From: an uncultured Bacteroidales bacterium
GTDB lineage: Bacteria > Bacteroidota > Bacteroidia > Bacteroidales > Bacteroidaceae
Reading direction: 5' to 3'
Assembly (NCBI GenBank): GCA_902760345.1
Contig: CACWFY010000011.1
Location: 1-64,000 of the forward strand
DNA length: 64,000 bases
Made by a program: the position numbers and the translations under genes. Below, piece after piece: positions 7,864-17,733 of this stretch (the stretch's first letter is position 1; each line of letters opens with the position of its first letter). The notes below the pieces were generated by a model. It had not been told where the DNA came from. It did no database searches and saw nothing but the letters and a program-made list of their open reading frames with translations.

Positions 7864-9501
7864 TTACTTGGCCTGTTCGAGGGCGAGGGTCATCGTAGGC
7901 TGGTCGCAAACCTCCGTGGGTCCCCAGTACTGGATAGGTCCGGGATAGACGTAGCAGGTTTCCTTGGCCCACTTCTCGCGATGTGCTGCGAAGTACTTGA
8001 AGGGAGCGCCGTCGAGCTCGACAAGAGCCTTACGGATAACGGGCTTCATCTCGCCAGCGCGCTTCTCCATGTTCATCATCATGGTGATGGGCACACCACC
8101 TGCAATCCACTGCTCAGCAGGAGCGGTAGTGTTCTTCACGACAGCCATGTAACCCGTCTTGCCGTTGGCGATGAGCTGAGCAGCAGAGGTACCCAGAGCG
8201 TAGCAGTAGTCAGCGTCGAAGTTAGAAGGAGCAGCGCAGCGTCCCTCGTATCCGAAGAAGTGGTGCTGGGTGCTGAACTTGCCGACATACTTGCCTTCCT
8301 TCTTCAGCTGGTCGAGGCGCTTGCCAACCATCTCGGAGAGCAGCTTCTCGGTCTCGATGAGCGACACCTGAACGTTGCCGTGAGGATCGCGGTCGAGGGC
8401 CAGCTGACGGGCTACACCAACGGGCAGGCTGTTGAACACAGCGAGGTTCTCGGCAGAGAGGTGGCTCTTGGCGAAGTCTACCTGCTCGTCGCGGCTAATC
8501 TCCTTAGCCTCGGGGAGAGCGAGCACGTCGTTCAACTGAGCAATCAGCTTCTTGATGGCGGGAATGAACTCGATGACACCCTCGGGGATGATAACGGTAC
8601 CGAAGTTGTTACCGTCAGCAGCACGGGCGGCTACGGCTTCAGCAATGTAGTTTACGATATCGTCGAGGCTCTGACCCTTGGCTTCCACCTCCTCAGAAAC
8701 GAGGCAAATGTTGGGCTGAGTCTGCAGGGCGCACTCCAGGGCGATGTGAGAAGCCGAGCGACCCATCACCTTGATGAAGTGCCAGTATTTGCGGGCAGAG
8801 TTGCAGTCGCGCTCGATGTTACCAATCAGCTCTGAATAGGTCTTACAAGCGGTATCGAAACCAAACGAGGTCTCAATCTGCTCGTTCTTCAGGTCGCCGT
8901 CGATGGTCTTCGGACAGCCAATGACCTGTACGCCATAGTTCTTGGCAGCATAGTACTCGGCCAGCACGCAGGCGTTGGTGTTTGAGTCGTCGCCACCGAT
9001 AATCACGATAGCCTTGATGTCGAGCTCGCGAATAATCTCGAGACCCTTCTCAAACTGGTCGACCTTCTCGAGCTTCGTACGGCCAGAGCCAATCATGTCG
9101 AAACCGCCCGTGTTACGATACTCGTCGACAATCTCCTTGGTGAGCTCCATGTAGTTGTGGTCTACCAAGCCGCCAGGGCCGAGGATGAAGCCATAGAGGC
9201 GGTTCTCGGGGTTCAGCTTCTTAATCTGGTCGAACAGACCCGTGATGACGTTGTGACCGCCAGGAGCCTGACCACCGCTGAGGATGATACCAACGTTCAT
9301 CTTCTTGGTGTTGGCCTCTGTGGCAGGTTCAAACTCCACAATCGGCATACCGTAAGTGTTGGGGAAGAGCTTCTTGATTTCCTCCTGGTCACCTACGCTC
9401 TGTGTCGGCTTACCTTCTTTCACCTTTACCGCACCCTGAAGAGCCTTGGGCAACTTCGGCTGATAAGCGGCTCTTGCTAACTGCAATGCACTTTTTTCCA
9501 T
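7864..9501 (-). CDS. pfp: Diphosphate--fructose-6-phosphate 1-phosphotransferase (PPi-PFK)
   Basis: 545 residues, the length of the long (plant beta-like) PPi-dependent phosphofructokinases. Motifs include [12 protein letters not shown] for the phosphate loop, [18 protein letters not shown] with the catalytic Asp, and [11 protein letters not shown]. The Asp of GGDD in place of Gly and the Lys of PKTID are the residues known to favour pyrophosphate over ATP. It reversibly interconverts fructose 6-phosphate and fructose 1,6-bisphosphate in glycolysis. A promoter lies 44 bases upstream. The gene is first in a two-gene unit with the GH25 lysozyme. Confidence 0.93.
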   Translation of the reverse strand: MEKSALQLARAAYQPKLPKALQGAVKVKEGKPTQSVGDQEEIKKLFPNTYGMPIVEFEPATEANTKKMNVGIILSGGQAPGGHNVITGLFDQIKKLNPENRLYGFILGPGGLVDHNYMELTKEIVDEYRNTGGFDMIGSGRTKLEKVDQFEKGLEIIRELDIKAIVIIGGDDSNTNACVLAEYYAAKNYGVQVIGCPKTIDGDLKNEQIETSFGFDTACKTYSELIGNIERDCNSARKYWHFIKVMGRSASHIALECALQTQPNICLVSEEVEAKGQSLDDIVNYIAEAVAARAADGNNFGTVIIPEGVIEFIPAIKKLIAQLNDVLALPEAKEISRDEQVDFAKSHLSAENLAVFNSLPVGVARQLALDRDPHGNVQVSLIETEKLLSEMVGKRLDQLKKEGKYVGKFSTQHHFFGYEGRCAAPSNFDADYCYALGTSAAQLIANGKTGYMAVVKNTTAPAEQWIAGGVPITMMMNMEKRAGEMKPVIRKALVELDGAPFKYFAAHREKWAKETCYVYPGPIQYWGPTEVCDQPTMTLALEQAK

Positions 9502-9544
9502 TGTCTTTTTTTTAAATATTTAATGAATAATGAAGTTTCGACAT

Positions 9545-9576
9545 GCAAAAATACGCTTTTTTCACGAGAAAACGAA
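9545..9576 (-). promoter_or_regulatory. Promoter of pfp
   Basis: On the minus strand TATTTTTG (9552-9545) lies 20 bases after a TTCG at 9576-9573, a slightly off-consensus -33 box. It points to the pfp start at 9501. Confidence 0.55.
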
Positions 9577-9639
9577 AAGAAAAGCAGCATTTTAATATTT
9601 TTTTTATAGGAAAACATGCGTCAAATCAAATAAAATGTT

Positions 9640-9680
9640 TATCTTTGACCTTTGAAATAACAATAACACCAATAGGAGGA
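9640..9680 (+). promoter_or_regulatory. -7 box and strong ribosome binding site for the 9689 gene
   Basis: TATCTTTG at 9640-9647 is followed by AGGAGGA at 9674-9680, 8 bases before the ATG at 9689. A Shine-Dalgarno this strong is unusual in this window, where most genes have none. Confidence 0.6.
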
Positions 9681-9688
9681 TTAAAATT

Positions 9689-9952
9689 ATGGCAAACAAA
9701 AGATTACTGAAACGTACTATCAACATGATTTGTGAGGACCTGCTGGCTGAGTGCATGGCCGCTTCACTCTATGGAACCAACAAAGACAGTGCAGAGGCAT
9801 TGCTCTACAGTACGCTGATGCTCCAGAGTGACTACATCTGCCGCATATCGCACCCCGAACCCGGCATGCCCGCCAAGACCTATTATAAGACGCTGCGCGA
9901 AAACTTCGTGGCACAGGCCAGCGAAATCATTGACCAACTAAACACCCTCTGA
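9689..9952 (+). CDS. Small conserved protein of unknown function
   Basis: 87 residues, soluble, mostly helical (LLKRTINMICEDLLAECMAASLYG at the start is an amphipathic helix pattern; its key part is ICEDLLAEC). No known catalytic motif is visible. The start is supported by an AGGAGGA 8 bases upstream and a promoter box. It is followed 5 bases later by the acyltransferase gene, so it heads a small operon. Three cysteines (in ICED, AEC and YICR) are notable, but no metal site can be argued. Confidence 0.7.
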   Translation: MANKRLLKRTINMICEDLLAECMAASLYGTNKDSAEALLYSTLMLQSDYICRISHPEPGMPAKTYYKTLRENFVAQASEIIDQLNTL

Positions 9953-9957
9953 TCCAC

Positions 9958-10512
9958 ATGCTACAATCGTTTTGCAGCTGGCTGCTATACAAGCGCATGG
10001 GATGGACAGCAGAGGTGACAGAGCCACATCCCGACAAATATATCATCTGTCTGGCACCACACACCAGCAACTGGGACTTTCTAATAGGCCAGCTCTACAG
10101 TAAAAGCCGCGGCATGAAAAGCAACTTCCTGATGAAGAAGGAGTGGTTTTTCTGGCCGCTGGGGCCGCTGTTCCGCCGTATGGGAGGCATCCCCGTCTGG
10201 CGCGACAAGAAGAGCAGCATGACCGACAATCTGGCCGAGACTGCCCGTCGGTTGCCTGTCTTCCAGCTGTGTATCACCCCCGAGGGTACCCGTTCGCTGA
10301 ATGCCGAGTGGAAGAAAGGGTTCTACTACATCGCCCAGAAAGCAGGCATCCCTATCCTACTCTATGGCGTAGACTACGAGCAGCGACACATCCAGTGTAC
10401 CAAGACCGTGATTCCTAACGGCGACATCGATACACAGATGCGCGAAATCAAACTATATTTCAAGCACTTCAAAGGCAAACACCCTGAGAAGTTCACTATC
10501 GGAGAGGTTTAA
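9958..10512 (+). CDS. PlsC-like 1-acylglycerol-3-phosphate acyltransferase family protein
   Basis: 184 residues, shorter than typical PlsC. It has the acyltransferase motif I HTSNWDF (HX4D, about 32-38), a GGIPVWRD-like block II, and PEGTRS (about 106-111) for the phosphate-binding motif III. Such enzymes move an acyl group from acyl-ACP or acyl-CoA to a lysophospholipid or related acceptor at the inner membrane. No clear transmembrane helix is seen, so it is probably a peripheral membrane protein. The acceptor cannot be assigned. It overlaps nothing and lies 6 bases upstream of the large secreted amidase gene. Confidence 0.8.
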   Translation: MLQSFCSWLLYKRMGWTAEVTEPHPDKYIICLAPHTSNWDFLIGQLYSKSRGMKSNFLMKKEWFFWPLGPLFRRMGGIPVWRDKKSSMTDNLAETARRLPVFQLCITPEGTRSLNAEWKKGFYYIAQKAGIPILLYGVDYEQRHIQCTKTVIPNGDIDTQMREIKLYFKHFKGKHPEKFTIGEV

Positions 10513-10518
10513 AAAATA

Positions 10519-13407
10519 ATGTTCAGGAACATCATATCCATACTCCTTCTGACCATGACGCTGTCGCTCAACGCACAGACAGCTAAGGACGAAGCGAAAC
10601 TGAAAGAGCGACTAAAAGAATACTTTGCCAAATACAAGCCAAAGGGTACCCGACTGACGCAGGCACCCCGAATGACTGGCTACCAGCTGGACAACAAGGC
10701 ACGCACGCTGACCATCACGGCCGACGAGTTTTTTGCGGCACAGGAGTTTACGCCCGAAATCACGGCACATATCTATAAAAAGATAAAAGGTGAACTGCCG
10801 AAGGTGTATCGCAACTACACCGTAACGGTAGTCACCAATGGTATGGCCATTGACGAACTGATACCCAACCGACTATCACGAAATGCCGACAAGTCGCGTC
10901 TGTGGGGCAATATCGACTATGAGGGAGCACCCTGGGTAAAAAACATCTCTACCCCGCTGAAGGTCACCCACGGACTGCAGAACCGCCACCTGTCGCTATG
11001 GGCCAGCCACGGACGCTACTACGACCAGTCGAAAGGCTATTGGCGATTCCAGCGTCCGAAACTCTTTGGTACCACCGAAGACCTTTTTACACAGACCATC
11101 GTCATACCCTACCTCATTCCGATGCTGGAACAGGCGGGTGCCGTGGTCTTCACACCCCGTGAGCGCGACTGGCAGAAAGAAGAAGTCATTGTCGACAACG
11201 ATACTCCGGCAGGACACTACTTCGAAGTGGAAGATGGTGACCGATGGCAGACAACGCCCCAAAATGGTTTCTCATGGCACAGCGGCACCTACGAAGACGG
11301 CGAAAACCCCTTCGAAGCGGGTACGGCCCGTATGGCGGCAACGACCAGCAGCAAGTCACACAACAGCCAGGCCATCTATCAGCCACGCTTCAACAAAGCC
11401 GGTCGCTATGCGGTCTACGTCAGCTACCAGACGCTGCCCAACAGTATCGACAATGCCCTCTATACCGTGTGGCACCGTGGTGAGAAGACGCAGTTTCTGG
11501 TGAACCAACAGATGGGCGGCAGCACATGGGTCTATCTGGGAACCTTCGACTTCGACGAGGGATACAGCGAGTTCAACCGCGTCACCGTATCAAACCAAAG
11601 CAATCAGAAAGGCGTGGTCACCACTGATGCCGTACGCTTTGGCGGAGGTATGGGAAACATCGCACGCTTCGGCACCATCAGCGGACTGCCAAGAGCCTTG
11701 GAGGGAGCACGCTATTGGGCACAATGGGCTGGAATGCCATATAACATATACAGCAGCAAGAACGGTGCCGACGACTATGGCGACGACATTAATGTACGCT
11801 CGCTGATGACCAACATGCTGGGCGGTGGGTCGTGCTATATGCCAACGGTAGAGGGTCGCAAGGTGCCCATCGAACTGTCGCTGGCCGTACATAGTGATGC
11901 CGGCTATGCCCGCGACGGCGAGGGTCTGATAGGCTCGCTGTCGGTATGCACCACGAAATTCAACGACGGTAAACTGAACGCAGGCATATCCCGCATGGCC
12001 TCGCGCGACCTGGCTGACGCCTTGCTCAGCAACGAGATGCTGGACCTGAAATACAAGTACGGACGCTGGAACCGCCGCGAACTCTTTGACCGCAACTACT
12101 CAGAGACCAGAATACCCGAAGTGCCCAGTGCCATACTCGAAACGATGTCGCACCAGAACTTCCCCGACATGCGCTACGGACAGGACCCGAACTTCCGCTT
12201 CACACTGGCACGCTCAATCTACAAAACCATTCTGCGATACATCAACGACCAGCACGGACGTCCCTATGTCGTAGCACCGCTGGCTCCCAATAATTTCCGC
12301 ATAGAGTTTAAGGATGACGACGAGATAAGGCTCAGCTGGAATGCCGTGAGTGATCCGCAAGAGCCTACCGCCAAGCCTACCGGATATATCGTATATACCG
12401 CTATGGGTGATGCCAGTTTCGACAACGGAACGTATATCCGCTCGAAGTGCGAGATGGACATGCGCCTGGAGCCTGGACAACTCTACCACTTCAAAGTGGC
12501 TGCGGTCAACCGCGGCGGACAGAGCTTTCCTACCGAGGTGCTGTCGGCCTACTACACCCCTGGAGCAACAAAGACCATACTGATAGTCAACGGATTCCAC
12601 CGTTTGTCATCACCAGCTATACGAAACAATGATACGGAACAGGGGTTTGATCTGGACGAAGACCCGGGTGTTACCTATGGACCTACGCTGGGATGGTCGG
12701 GACGACAGCTAAACTTCGACCGTACCATGATGGGAAAGGAAGCTGGAGGACTGGGTGACAGCGGTGAGGAGATGACGGGAATGCTGTTGGCCGGCAATGA
12801 CTACAACTACGTACAAACGCATGCACAGGCCATTGCAAATACGGACAACTACAACATCGTCAGCTGTTCGAACGAGGCACTGGAAACGGCCAAGATGCAC
12901 TTGAAGGACTATGCGGCCATCGACCTGCTGCTGGGACTGGAGCGCAACGACGGACACAGCCTCAGCTACTATAAGACGTTCAGCTCGTCAATGCAACACG
13001 TGCTGCAGCAGTTTACCGCCAAGGGGGGTGCACTACTCGTCAGCGGAGCCTATATCGGCAGTGACATGACGGCCGACAACGAGCAGCAATTTCTCAGGAA
13101 TGTGCTGAAATGCCAATATGCCGGACGGTCGCAGGCTCAGAGCAACGAACTCTTCGGACTCGGTACCAATATGCACTACTGGAAAGAGATGAACGAAGAG
13201 CACTATGCGGCAACAGCGACAGATGTTCTGCAACCTGTCAAGCCCGCCTATACCGCTATGCAGTATGCTGACGGCTATGGGGCGGCAGTAGCCTATAAGG
13301 GAGCGGACTACCGGCTCTTTGTCATGGGACTACCCTTCGAATGTATTCAAAGTGAAAAGAAACGAACCTCCATCATGTTTGGAATATTAAAATACCTATT
13401 ACAATAA
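10519..13407 (+). CDS. Secreted amidase / golvesin-domain (xanthan-lyase-like) protein
   Basis: 962 residues with a signal peptide (1-20, LLLTMTLSLNAQ). The N-terminal half contains an N-acetylmuramoyl-L-alanine amidase (Amidase_3) pattern in pieces: WASHGRYY (about 153), FTQTIVIPYLIPMLEQAGA, then LSLAVHSDAG and SAILETMSHQNFPD (about 540). Between them sits a golvesin C-terminal-like beta domain (about 240-390, with the YAVYVSYQ and VTTDAVRFGGG signatures). A fibronectin type III segment (about 600-690) and a C-terminal domain follow. Homologues are often labelled xanthan lyase by association; cell-wall amidase activity is the better-supported reading. It acts in the periplasm or outside. Confidence 0.75.
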   Translation: MFRNIISILLLTMTLSLNAQTAKDEAKLKERLKEYFAKYKPKGTRLTQAPRMTGYQLDNKARTLTITADEFFAAQEFTPEITAHIYKKIKGELPKVYRNYTVTVVTNGMAIDELIPNRLSRNADKSRLWGNIDYEGAPWVKNISTPLKVTHGLQNRHLSLWASHGRYYDQSKGYWRFQRPKLFGTTEDLFTQTIVIPYLIPMLEQAGAVVFTPRERDWQKEEVIVDNDTPAGHYFEVEDGDRWQTTPQNGFSWHSGTYEDGENPFEAGTARMAATTSSKSHNSQAIYQPRFNKAGRYAVYVSYQTLPNSIDNALYTVWHRGEKTQFLVNQQMGGSTWVYLGTFDFDEGYSEFNRVTVSNQSNQKGVVTTDAVRFGGGMGNIARFGTISGLPRALEGARYWAQWAGMPYNIYSSKNGADDYGDDINVRSLMTNMLGGGSCYMPTVEGRKVPIELSLAVHSDAGYARDGEGLIGSLSVCTTKFNDGKLNAGISRMASRDLADALLSNEMLDLKYKYGRWNRRELFDRNYSETRIPEVPSAILETMSHQNFPDMRYGQDPNFRFTLARSIYKTILRYINDQHGRPYVVAPLAPNNFRIEFKDDDEIRLSWNAVSDPQEPTAKPTGYIVYTAMGDASFDNGTYIRSKCEMDMRLEPGQLYHFKVAAVNRGGQSFPTEVLSAYYTPGATKTILIVNGFHRLSSPAIRNNDTEQGFDLDEDPGVTYGPTLGWSGRQLNFDRTMMGKEAGGLGDSGEEMTGMLLAGNDYNYVQTHAQAIANTDNYNIVSCSNEALETAKMHLKDYAAIDLLLGLERNDGHSLSYYKTFSSSMQHVLQQFTAKGGALLVSGAYIGSDMTADNEQQFLRNVLKCQYAGRSQAQSNELFGLGTNMHYWKEMNEEHYAATATDVLQPVKPAYTAMQYADGYGAAVAYKGADYRLFVMGLPFECIQSEKKRTSIMFGILKYLLQ

Positions 13408-13426
13408 CCTCATAAACTATTAACTT

Positions 13427-13774
13427 ATGTACAAGATTCAAAGCAACGCCAGCGGAACACGCAGCATTGACATCAGTGAAGAACACCTGCAGACCATTGA
13501 GGACTACCACCTCTTCAGAGACTTGATAGACTCGAACGGCTATGTCGACGAGCAAGTACTCGACAAGCTGAAACTCAACATCCGCTCCATGCTCGAGTCG
13601 GATGCCGGCAAAGACAAGCGATTGTTAGACCTCTGCCTGGACGTTATCTACCATAGCAATATGAAGGCTTTCGGTCTGCAACAATTGGTGCTGCTGTTCA
13701 TCAACTGGAAAAACCGTAGCAACAACGAGCTCGGTATGACGACACGTTCCATTCAGGGGACACCGTTTAATTAA
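13427..13774 (+). CDS. Small protein of unknown function
   Basis: 115 residues, acidic N-terminal two-thirds, soluble, predicted helical. There is no recognisable domain. The gene starts 19 bases after the amidase stop and codon use matches its neighbours, so it is a real gene rather than a chance frame. Between its stop and the next start lies a short run of GTAAA-type repeats (13775-13805). Confidence 0.65.
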   Translation: MYKIQSNASGTRSIDISEEHLQTIEDYHLFRDLIDSNGYVDEQVLDKLKLNIRSMLESDAGKDKRLLDLCLDVIYHSNMKAFGLQQLVLLFINWKNRSNNELGMTTRSIQGTPFN

Positions 13775-13805
13775 AGGTAAAAAAGTAAAAAGGTAAAGAA
13801 GTAAA

Positions 13806-15701
13806 GTGGAGTATAGACTGACGGATTTTCTGCCAACGACGAAGAAGGAGTTGGAACTACGCGGTTGGGACTACGTAGACATCATCATCTTTTCGGCTGA
13901 TGCCTACGTCGATCATCCCTCGTTTGGCGCAGCCGTCATTGGTCGCACCTTGGAGGCGGCAGGATATCGCGTAGCAATAGTCCCACAACCCGACTGGCAC
14001 GGTGACTACCGTGACTTCAAGAAGTTGGGGCGCCCACGCCTGTTTTTCGGTGTAGCACCGGGATGCATGGACTCGATGGTCAATAAGTATACTGCCAACC
14101 GTCGCCTGCGTTCAGAGGATGCATACAGTCCTGATGGACGTCACGACATGCGACCGGAATATCCGACGATTGTCTATACACAAATACTAAAAGAACTCTA
14201 CCCCGATGTGCCGGTAGTACTGGGAGGAATAGAGGCTTCGTTGCGACGCGTAACCCACTACGACTATTGGAAAGATGAGTTGCGCAAATGCATACTCTGC
14301 TATTCGGGAGCCGATATGATTACCTACGGCATGGGGGAAAGGGTAAACACAGAACTGGCACACCGCTTGGCCGCTGGCGAGAAGATTACCGACATACGCG
14401 ACCTGCCGCAAACGGTTTTCCTGGCACGAAAAGAAGAGATTCCCGGAGGCATTACGGAGCGTGACATTCTACTACACTCACATGAGGAATGCCTGAAGAA
14501 CAAACGTTCGCAAGCCGAGAATTTCAGACATATCGAGGAACAGTCGAACATGATGCATGCACAGCGTCTGATACAAGGTGTTGATGGGCGTTATGTCGTG
14601 GTCAATCCACCCTATCCGCCAATGACTACCGAAGAGTTGGATGCTTCGTTTGACCAGCCCTACACACGGCTACCACATCCGAAATACAAAGGAAAGCGCA
14701 TTCCTGCCTACGAGATGATAAAGTTTTCCGTCAACATTCATCGAGGATGCTTCGGAGGTTGTGCGTTCTGTACCATTTCCGCTCATCAGGGAAAGTTCAT
14801 TTCCTGTCGGTCAAAGGAAAGTATATTAAAAGAGGTAAAGCACGTAATAGAGATGCCCGACTTTAAGGGGTATCTGAGTGACCTCGGAGGACCGTCTGCC
14901 AATATGTATGGCATGCATGGAAACAACCGCAATATTTGCGAAAAATGCAAGCGACCAAGCTGTATTCATCCGCAGATATGCCCGAACCTCAACACCGACC
15001 ACACACCACTATTAGAGATATACCGAGCAGTAGACGCACTGCCAGGAATCAAAAAAAGCTTTATAGGCAGTGGTGTGCGCTACGACCTGCTGTTGCATAA
15101 AAGCAAGGACGAGCACACCAACAAGGCGGCAATGGAATATACGCGTGAGTTGATTACAAAACACGTCAGTGGACGCCTGAAAGTAGCACCGGAACATACC
15201 AGTGACCGCGTACTGATGTTGATGCGTAAACCTTCGTTCCAGCTGTTCAGAGAGTTTAAGCGGATCTTCGACCGTATCAATAACGAAGAACACCTGCACC
15301 AGCAGATTATCCCCTACTTCATCTCCAGTCATCCTGGATGCACAGAGGCTGATATGGCAGAATTGGCCGTTCAGACAAAAAGGCTTGACTTCCAGCTGGA
15401 ACAGGTACAAGACTTCACACCCACCCCTATGACAGTCAGTACGGAAACGTGGTATACAGGCTATCATCCCTATACGCTCGAACCTATAGAGAGTGCAAAA
15501 ACACAACGTGACAAGCTTGCACAGCGACAGTATTTCTTCTGGTACAAACCCGAAGAACGACGGAATCTGGAACAGAGCTTACGTCGCATAGGTCGTGCTG
15601 ACCTCATCCCAGAACTTTGTCCTTATGCAAATCATCGAACAGAACCTCGTCGCCAAGAACCCCAAAAAGAAAAGCGAAGACGGAATCGTCGTCACCCCTG
15701 A
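13806..15701 (+). CDS. YgiQ family radical SAM protein
   Basis: 631 residues, starting at GTG (13806). YgiQ proteins have an N-terminal B12-binding-like region, here with TVIGRTLEAAGYRVAIV-like sequence around AAGYRVAI, then a radical SAM core. The cluster motif is present as RGCFGGCAFC near residue 316, followed by HQGKFISCRS. The C-terminal DUF3362-type segment ends in a basic tail (RRQEPQKEKRRRNRRHP). The reaction is unknown for the family. No in-frame ATG is placed sensibly before residue 110, which supports the GTG start. It overlaps the next gene by 77 bases. Confidence 0.88.
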   Translation: MEYRLTDFLPTTKKELELRGWDYVDIIIFSADAYVDHPSFGAAVIGRTLEAAGYRVAIVPQPDWHGDYRDFKKLGRPRLFFGVAPGCMDSMVNKYTANRRLRSEDAYSPDGRHDMRPEYPTIVYTQILKELYPDVPVVLGGIEASLRRVTHYDYWKDELRKCILCYSGADMITYGMGERVNTELAHRLAAGEKITDIRDLPQTVFLARKEEIPGGITERDILLHSHEECLKNKRSQAENFRHIEEQSNMMHAQRLIQGVDGRYVVVNPPYPPMTTEELDASFDQPYTRLPHPKYKGKRIPAYEMIKFSVNIHRGCFGGCAFCTISAHQGKFISCRSKESILKEVKHVIEMPDFKGYLSDLGGPSANMYGMHGNNRNICEKCKRPSCIHPQICPNLNTDHTPLLEIYRAVDALPGIKKSFIGSGVRYDLLLHKSKDEHTNKAAMEYTRELITKHVSGRLKVAPEHTSDRVLMLMRKPSFQLFREFKRIFDRINNEEHLHQQIIPYFISSHPGCTEADMAELAVQTKRLDFQLEQVQDFTPTPMTVSTETWYTGYHPYTLEPIESAKTQRDKLAQRQYFFWYKPEERRNLEQSLRRIGRADLIPELCPYANHRTEPRRQEPQKEKRRRNRRHP

Positions 15702-16431
15702 CTTCATAGCAGTCATTGACGGCAGCACATCAAAAAGTCAGTATCGGCACAGTTGGCTGCGCTCAAATGGTCGTTATGCAATGATGCTGACGGCACGCTA
15801 TATTCGTCGCATGCCTAAAAACACCACTTGCGAAGGGTTCTTGCGTGGAGTGACAGCCTACATCCGGAAACACTATCGCAAGTCAATGCTTCCTCGCCTG
15901 TTAGAGCATCCTGAAGACAGACTGACATGTTCGGCCGTAGTATATAGCCGACTGAACCGTGAAATATGGATGATTGGCGACTGCCAGTGTATGATTAACG
16001 GTGAACTCTTCGACAATCCGAAACCTGCAGAGGCAGAATTGGCTGCCATGCGTGCGGAAGAAGTAAGAAGACTTCTGGGAACAGGCATCACACAAGACGA
16101 GTTGTTACGCAACGACATAGCACGTCCAGTCATTATTCCGCGTATGCTGGAAACCATGAGACAGCAAAATGTCACCTATAGCGTGATTGACGGTTTTCCC
16201 ATTGACCGACGACACGTGCGTATCTTCCCGTTGGACTTTCGCTCTTGGGAGATTGTATTAGCCAGTGACGGCTATCCCGTACTATGCAGTACCCTTGAAG
16301 AAAGCGAACAGCGGTTGCAACAGCAACGTAGGGAAGACCCATTGAACATTGGAACGTTTCAAGCCACGAAAGCATTCCATCCCGATTTCAACTCCTTCGA
16401 CGACCGCGCGTATATCCGATTTAAGGTATAG
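15625..16431 (+). CDS. PP2C-like protein phosphatase
   Basis: 268 residues from the ATG at 15625; an in-frame start at 15595 is possible but less natural. The PP2C fold signature is partial: DFIAVIDGSTSK near the start stands for the usual ADGMGG metal site, IWMIGDCQCMI for the central GDSR strand, IVLASDGYPVL for the SDG motif and FNSFDDRAYIRF for the terminal DN/DR motif. It is therefore a distant PP2C, possibly with altered metal ligands. It overlaps ygiQ by 77 bases in another frame and meets the minus-strand membrane protein tail to tail with an 11-base overlap. Confidence 0.65.
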   Translation: MQIIEQNLVAKNPKKKSEDGIVVTPDFIAVIDGSTSKSQYRHSWLRSNGRYAMMLTARYIRRMPKNTTCEGFLRGVTAYIRKHYRKSMLPRLLEHPEDRLTCSAVVYSRLNREIWMIGDCQCMINGELFDNPKPAEAELAAMRAEEVRRLLGTGITQDELLRNDIARPVIIPRMLETMRQQNVTYSVIDGFPIDRRHVRIFPLDFRSWEIVLASDGYPVLCSTLEESEQRLQQQRREDPLNIGTFQATKAFHPDFNSFDDRAYIRFKV

Positions 16432-17020
16432 CCAACAAACTCGGACACACAAAATGCAGCGACTCCACAATCTGCATTAGCAAAACGTAAAACAGCAGCA
16501 GAGGAGCACCTTCGCGAATACCATACAAAACCGCATGATATACATCGGCAATGGTATTGAAATATCCGGCTATAGTACCATAGAAAGCACTAAGTGACAG
16601 AACGGTAAAAGCGACGACGGAAACAATGCTTCTGGAAAACGGTGAAGGCCACAGATGGCCTGTTGCCGACAGCAGTACAGCATGTGGTATAACGGTCAGC
16701 AACAGTAACACCCCAATATATACCGCCAACAGAAAAAGCGTCATCATGCGTGCACGGCTCTCACGATACGATGACCGATAACTGAGCATTCCGCTTTTTC
16801 GTAACACGCCCCATGCCATCGACAGCAACAGAAGATCTACCAGTAGCGGGCGTGAAAGAAACATATTGAACTGACCGAAGAACCAGCGTAGTCCCTCGCT
16901 GGAGAGCAGGGAACGCAGCTCACTCGTCGGATAGGCAGCACTCAGCAGCCACGAGACGAATATAATGAGCAGCTGGACAGCCACCAGTGCAGCGGCAATA
17001 TGGGGCAGCAGACGTTTCAT
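16421..17020 (-). CDS. Integral membrane protein, weakly AbgT-like
   Basis: 199 residues with four or five hydrophobic segments (about 7-27, 56-72, 90-113, 126-150, 170-195). The stretch SSEGLRWFFGQFNMF followed by a hydrophobic run resembles the start of p-aminobenzoyl-glutamate (AbgT) transporters, but the protein is less than half their length. It starts 4 bases inside the response-regulator gene, so translation is coupled to the two-component genes. Function unknown. Confidence 0.65.
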   Translation of the reverse strand: MKRLLPHIAAALVAVQLLIIFVSWLLSAAYPTSELRSLLSSEGLRWFFGQFNMFLSRPLLVDLLLLSMAWGVLRKSGMLSYRSSYRESRARMMTLFLLAVYIGVLLLLTVIPHAVLLSATGHLWPSPFSRSIVSVVAFTVLSLSAFYGTIAGYFNTIADVYHAVLYGIREGAPLLLFYVLLMQIVESLHFVCPSLLAIP

Positions 17021-17733
17021 TCCATATCGGGTTCAAGGTTATCAATGTCAAGAATGTGCAATTCGAGCGCTCTCACGACCAAACGTGTGGCATTAACGCT
17101 ATCGCCATTGGGAAAGAGTTTCTTTACCAATTCGTTCTGGCGTTTCTCCAGACTTTTCACGCCAAAGGGCATACCACGCAGATTCGTAATCTGTTCCTTT
17201 GTATAGCCAAGGGCCAGATGACGCAGGAAACGCTCGTCGTACTCATCGATTTCATAATTGATAAGGGCTTCCTGACGAGCCAGTTGTGAAGAGACGGCAT
17301 ACTTGAAACGTTCGACAATTTTCTGAAGGATAGGTTCGTTGAACACCAACTGCTTACCTTCCATAACAGCCATCACGTCACGACGCGTCAACAGTTCACC
17401 TGTCTTGAGGATGATACCGTCGGCACCTGCATCCAACACATCGACCCATAGCTTCTCGTTGAGGATTTCGCCTGTAAAAATCAGTATACGCACGGATGGA
17501 TACATCTCTTTGGTCTGACGGCAGATCTCCACTCCTACCGTTGTCGAGCCACCTAAGCCCAAATCTAATAATACCAGGTCAGGCTGCTGTTGCTTGATCT
17601 GTCGCCAATAGGCGGTTTCGTTCGCAGCAGTACCTATGACCTCAGCCTCGGGGATCTCGTTTCGTACTATACCTTCAGTGCCTTTGAGCTCGAGGGGCAC
17701 ATCCTCGACAATCATCAACTTAAAGTGTTCCAT
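17017..17733 (-). CDS. Response regulator (receiver plus DUF5932/LuxR-like C-terminus)
   Basis: 238 residues. The receiver domain (1-125) has the acidic pair EDV at 10-12, the phospho-acceptor Asp in LVLLDLGLGG near residue 57, Thr in LIFTGE near 87 and Lys in ILKTGE near 110. The C-terminal part (about 150-238) resembles the DUF5932 helix-turn-helix of Bacteroidales regulators, with ERFLRHLALGYTKEQI as its LuxR-like helix. It begins 14 bases inside the sensor-kinase gene. The partner is almost certainly that kinase. Targets are unknown; autoregulation or uronate genes are possibilities. Confidence 0.85.
   Translation of the reverse strand: MEHFKLMIVEDVPLELKGTEGIVRNEIPEAEVIGTAANETAYWRQIKQQQPDLVLLDLGLGGSTTVGVEICRQTKEMYPSVRILIFTGEILNEKLWVDVLDAGADGIILKTGELLTRRDVMAVMEGKQLVFNEPILQKIVERFKYAVSSQLARQEALINYEIDEYDERFLRHLALGYTKEQITNLRGMPFGVKSLEKRQNELVKKLFPNGDSVNATRLVVRALELHILDIDNLEPDME

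Noticed and set aside
6997..8835. Long plus-strand open frames opposite the GH25 and pfp genes
   Set aside because: They are antisense shadows of well-supported genes with clear motifs and promoters on the minus strand.
13775..13805. GTAAA repeat as a regulatory site
   Set aside because: Short, imperfect and A-rich, with nothing to separate it from simple low-complexity DNA upstream of a GTG start.
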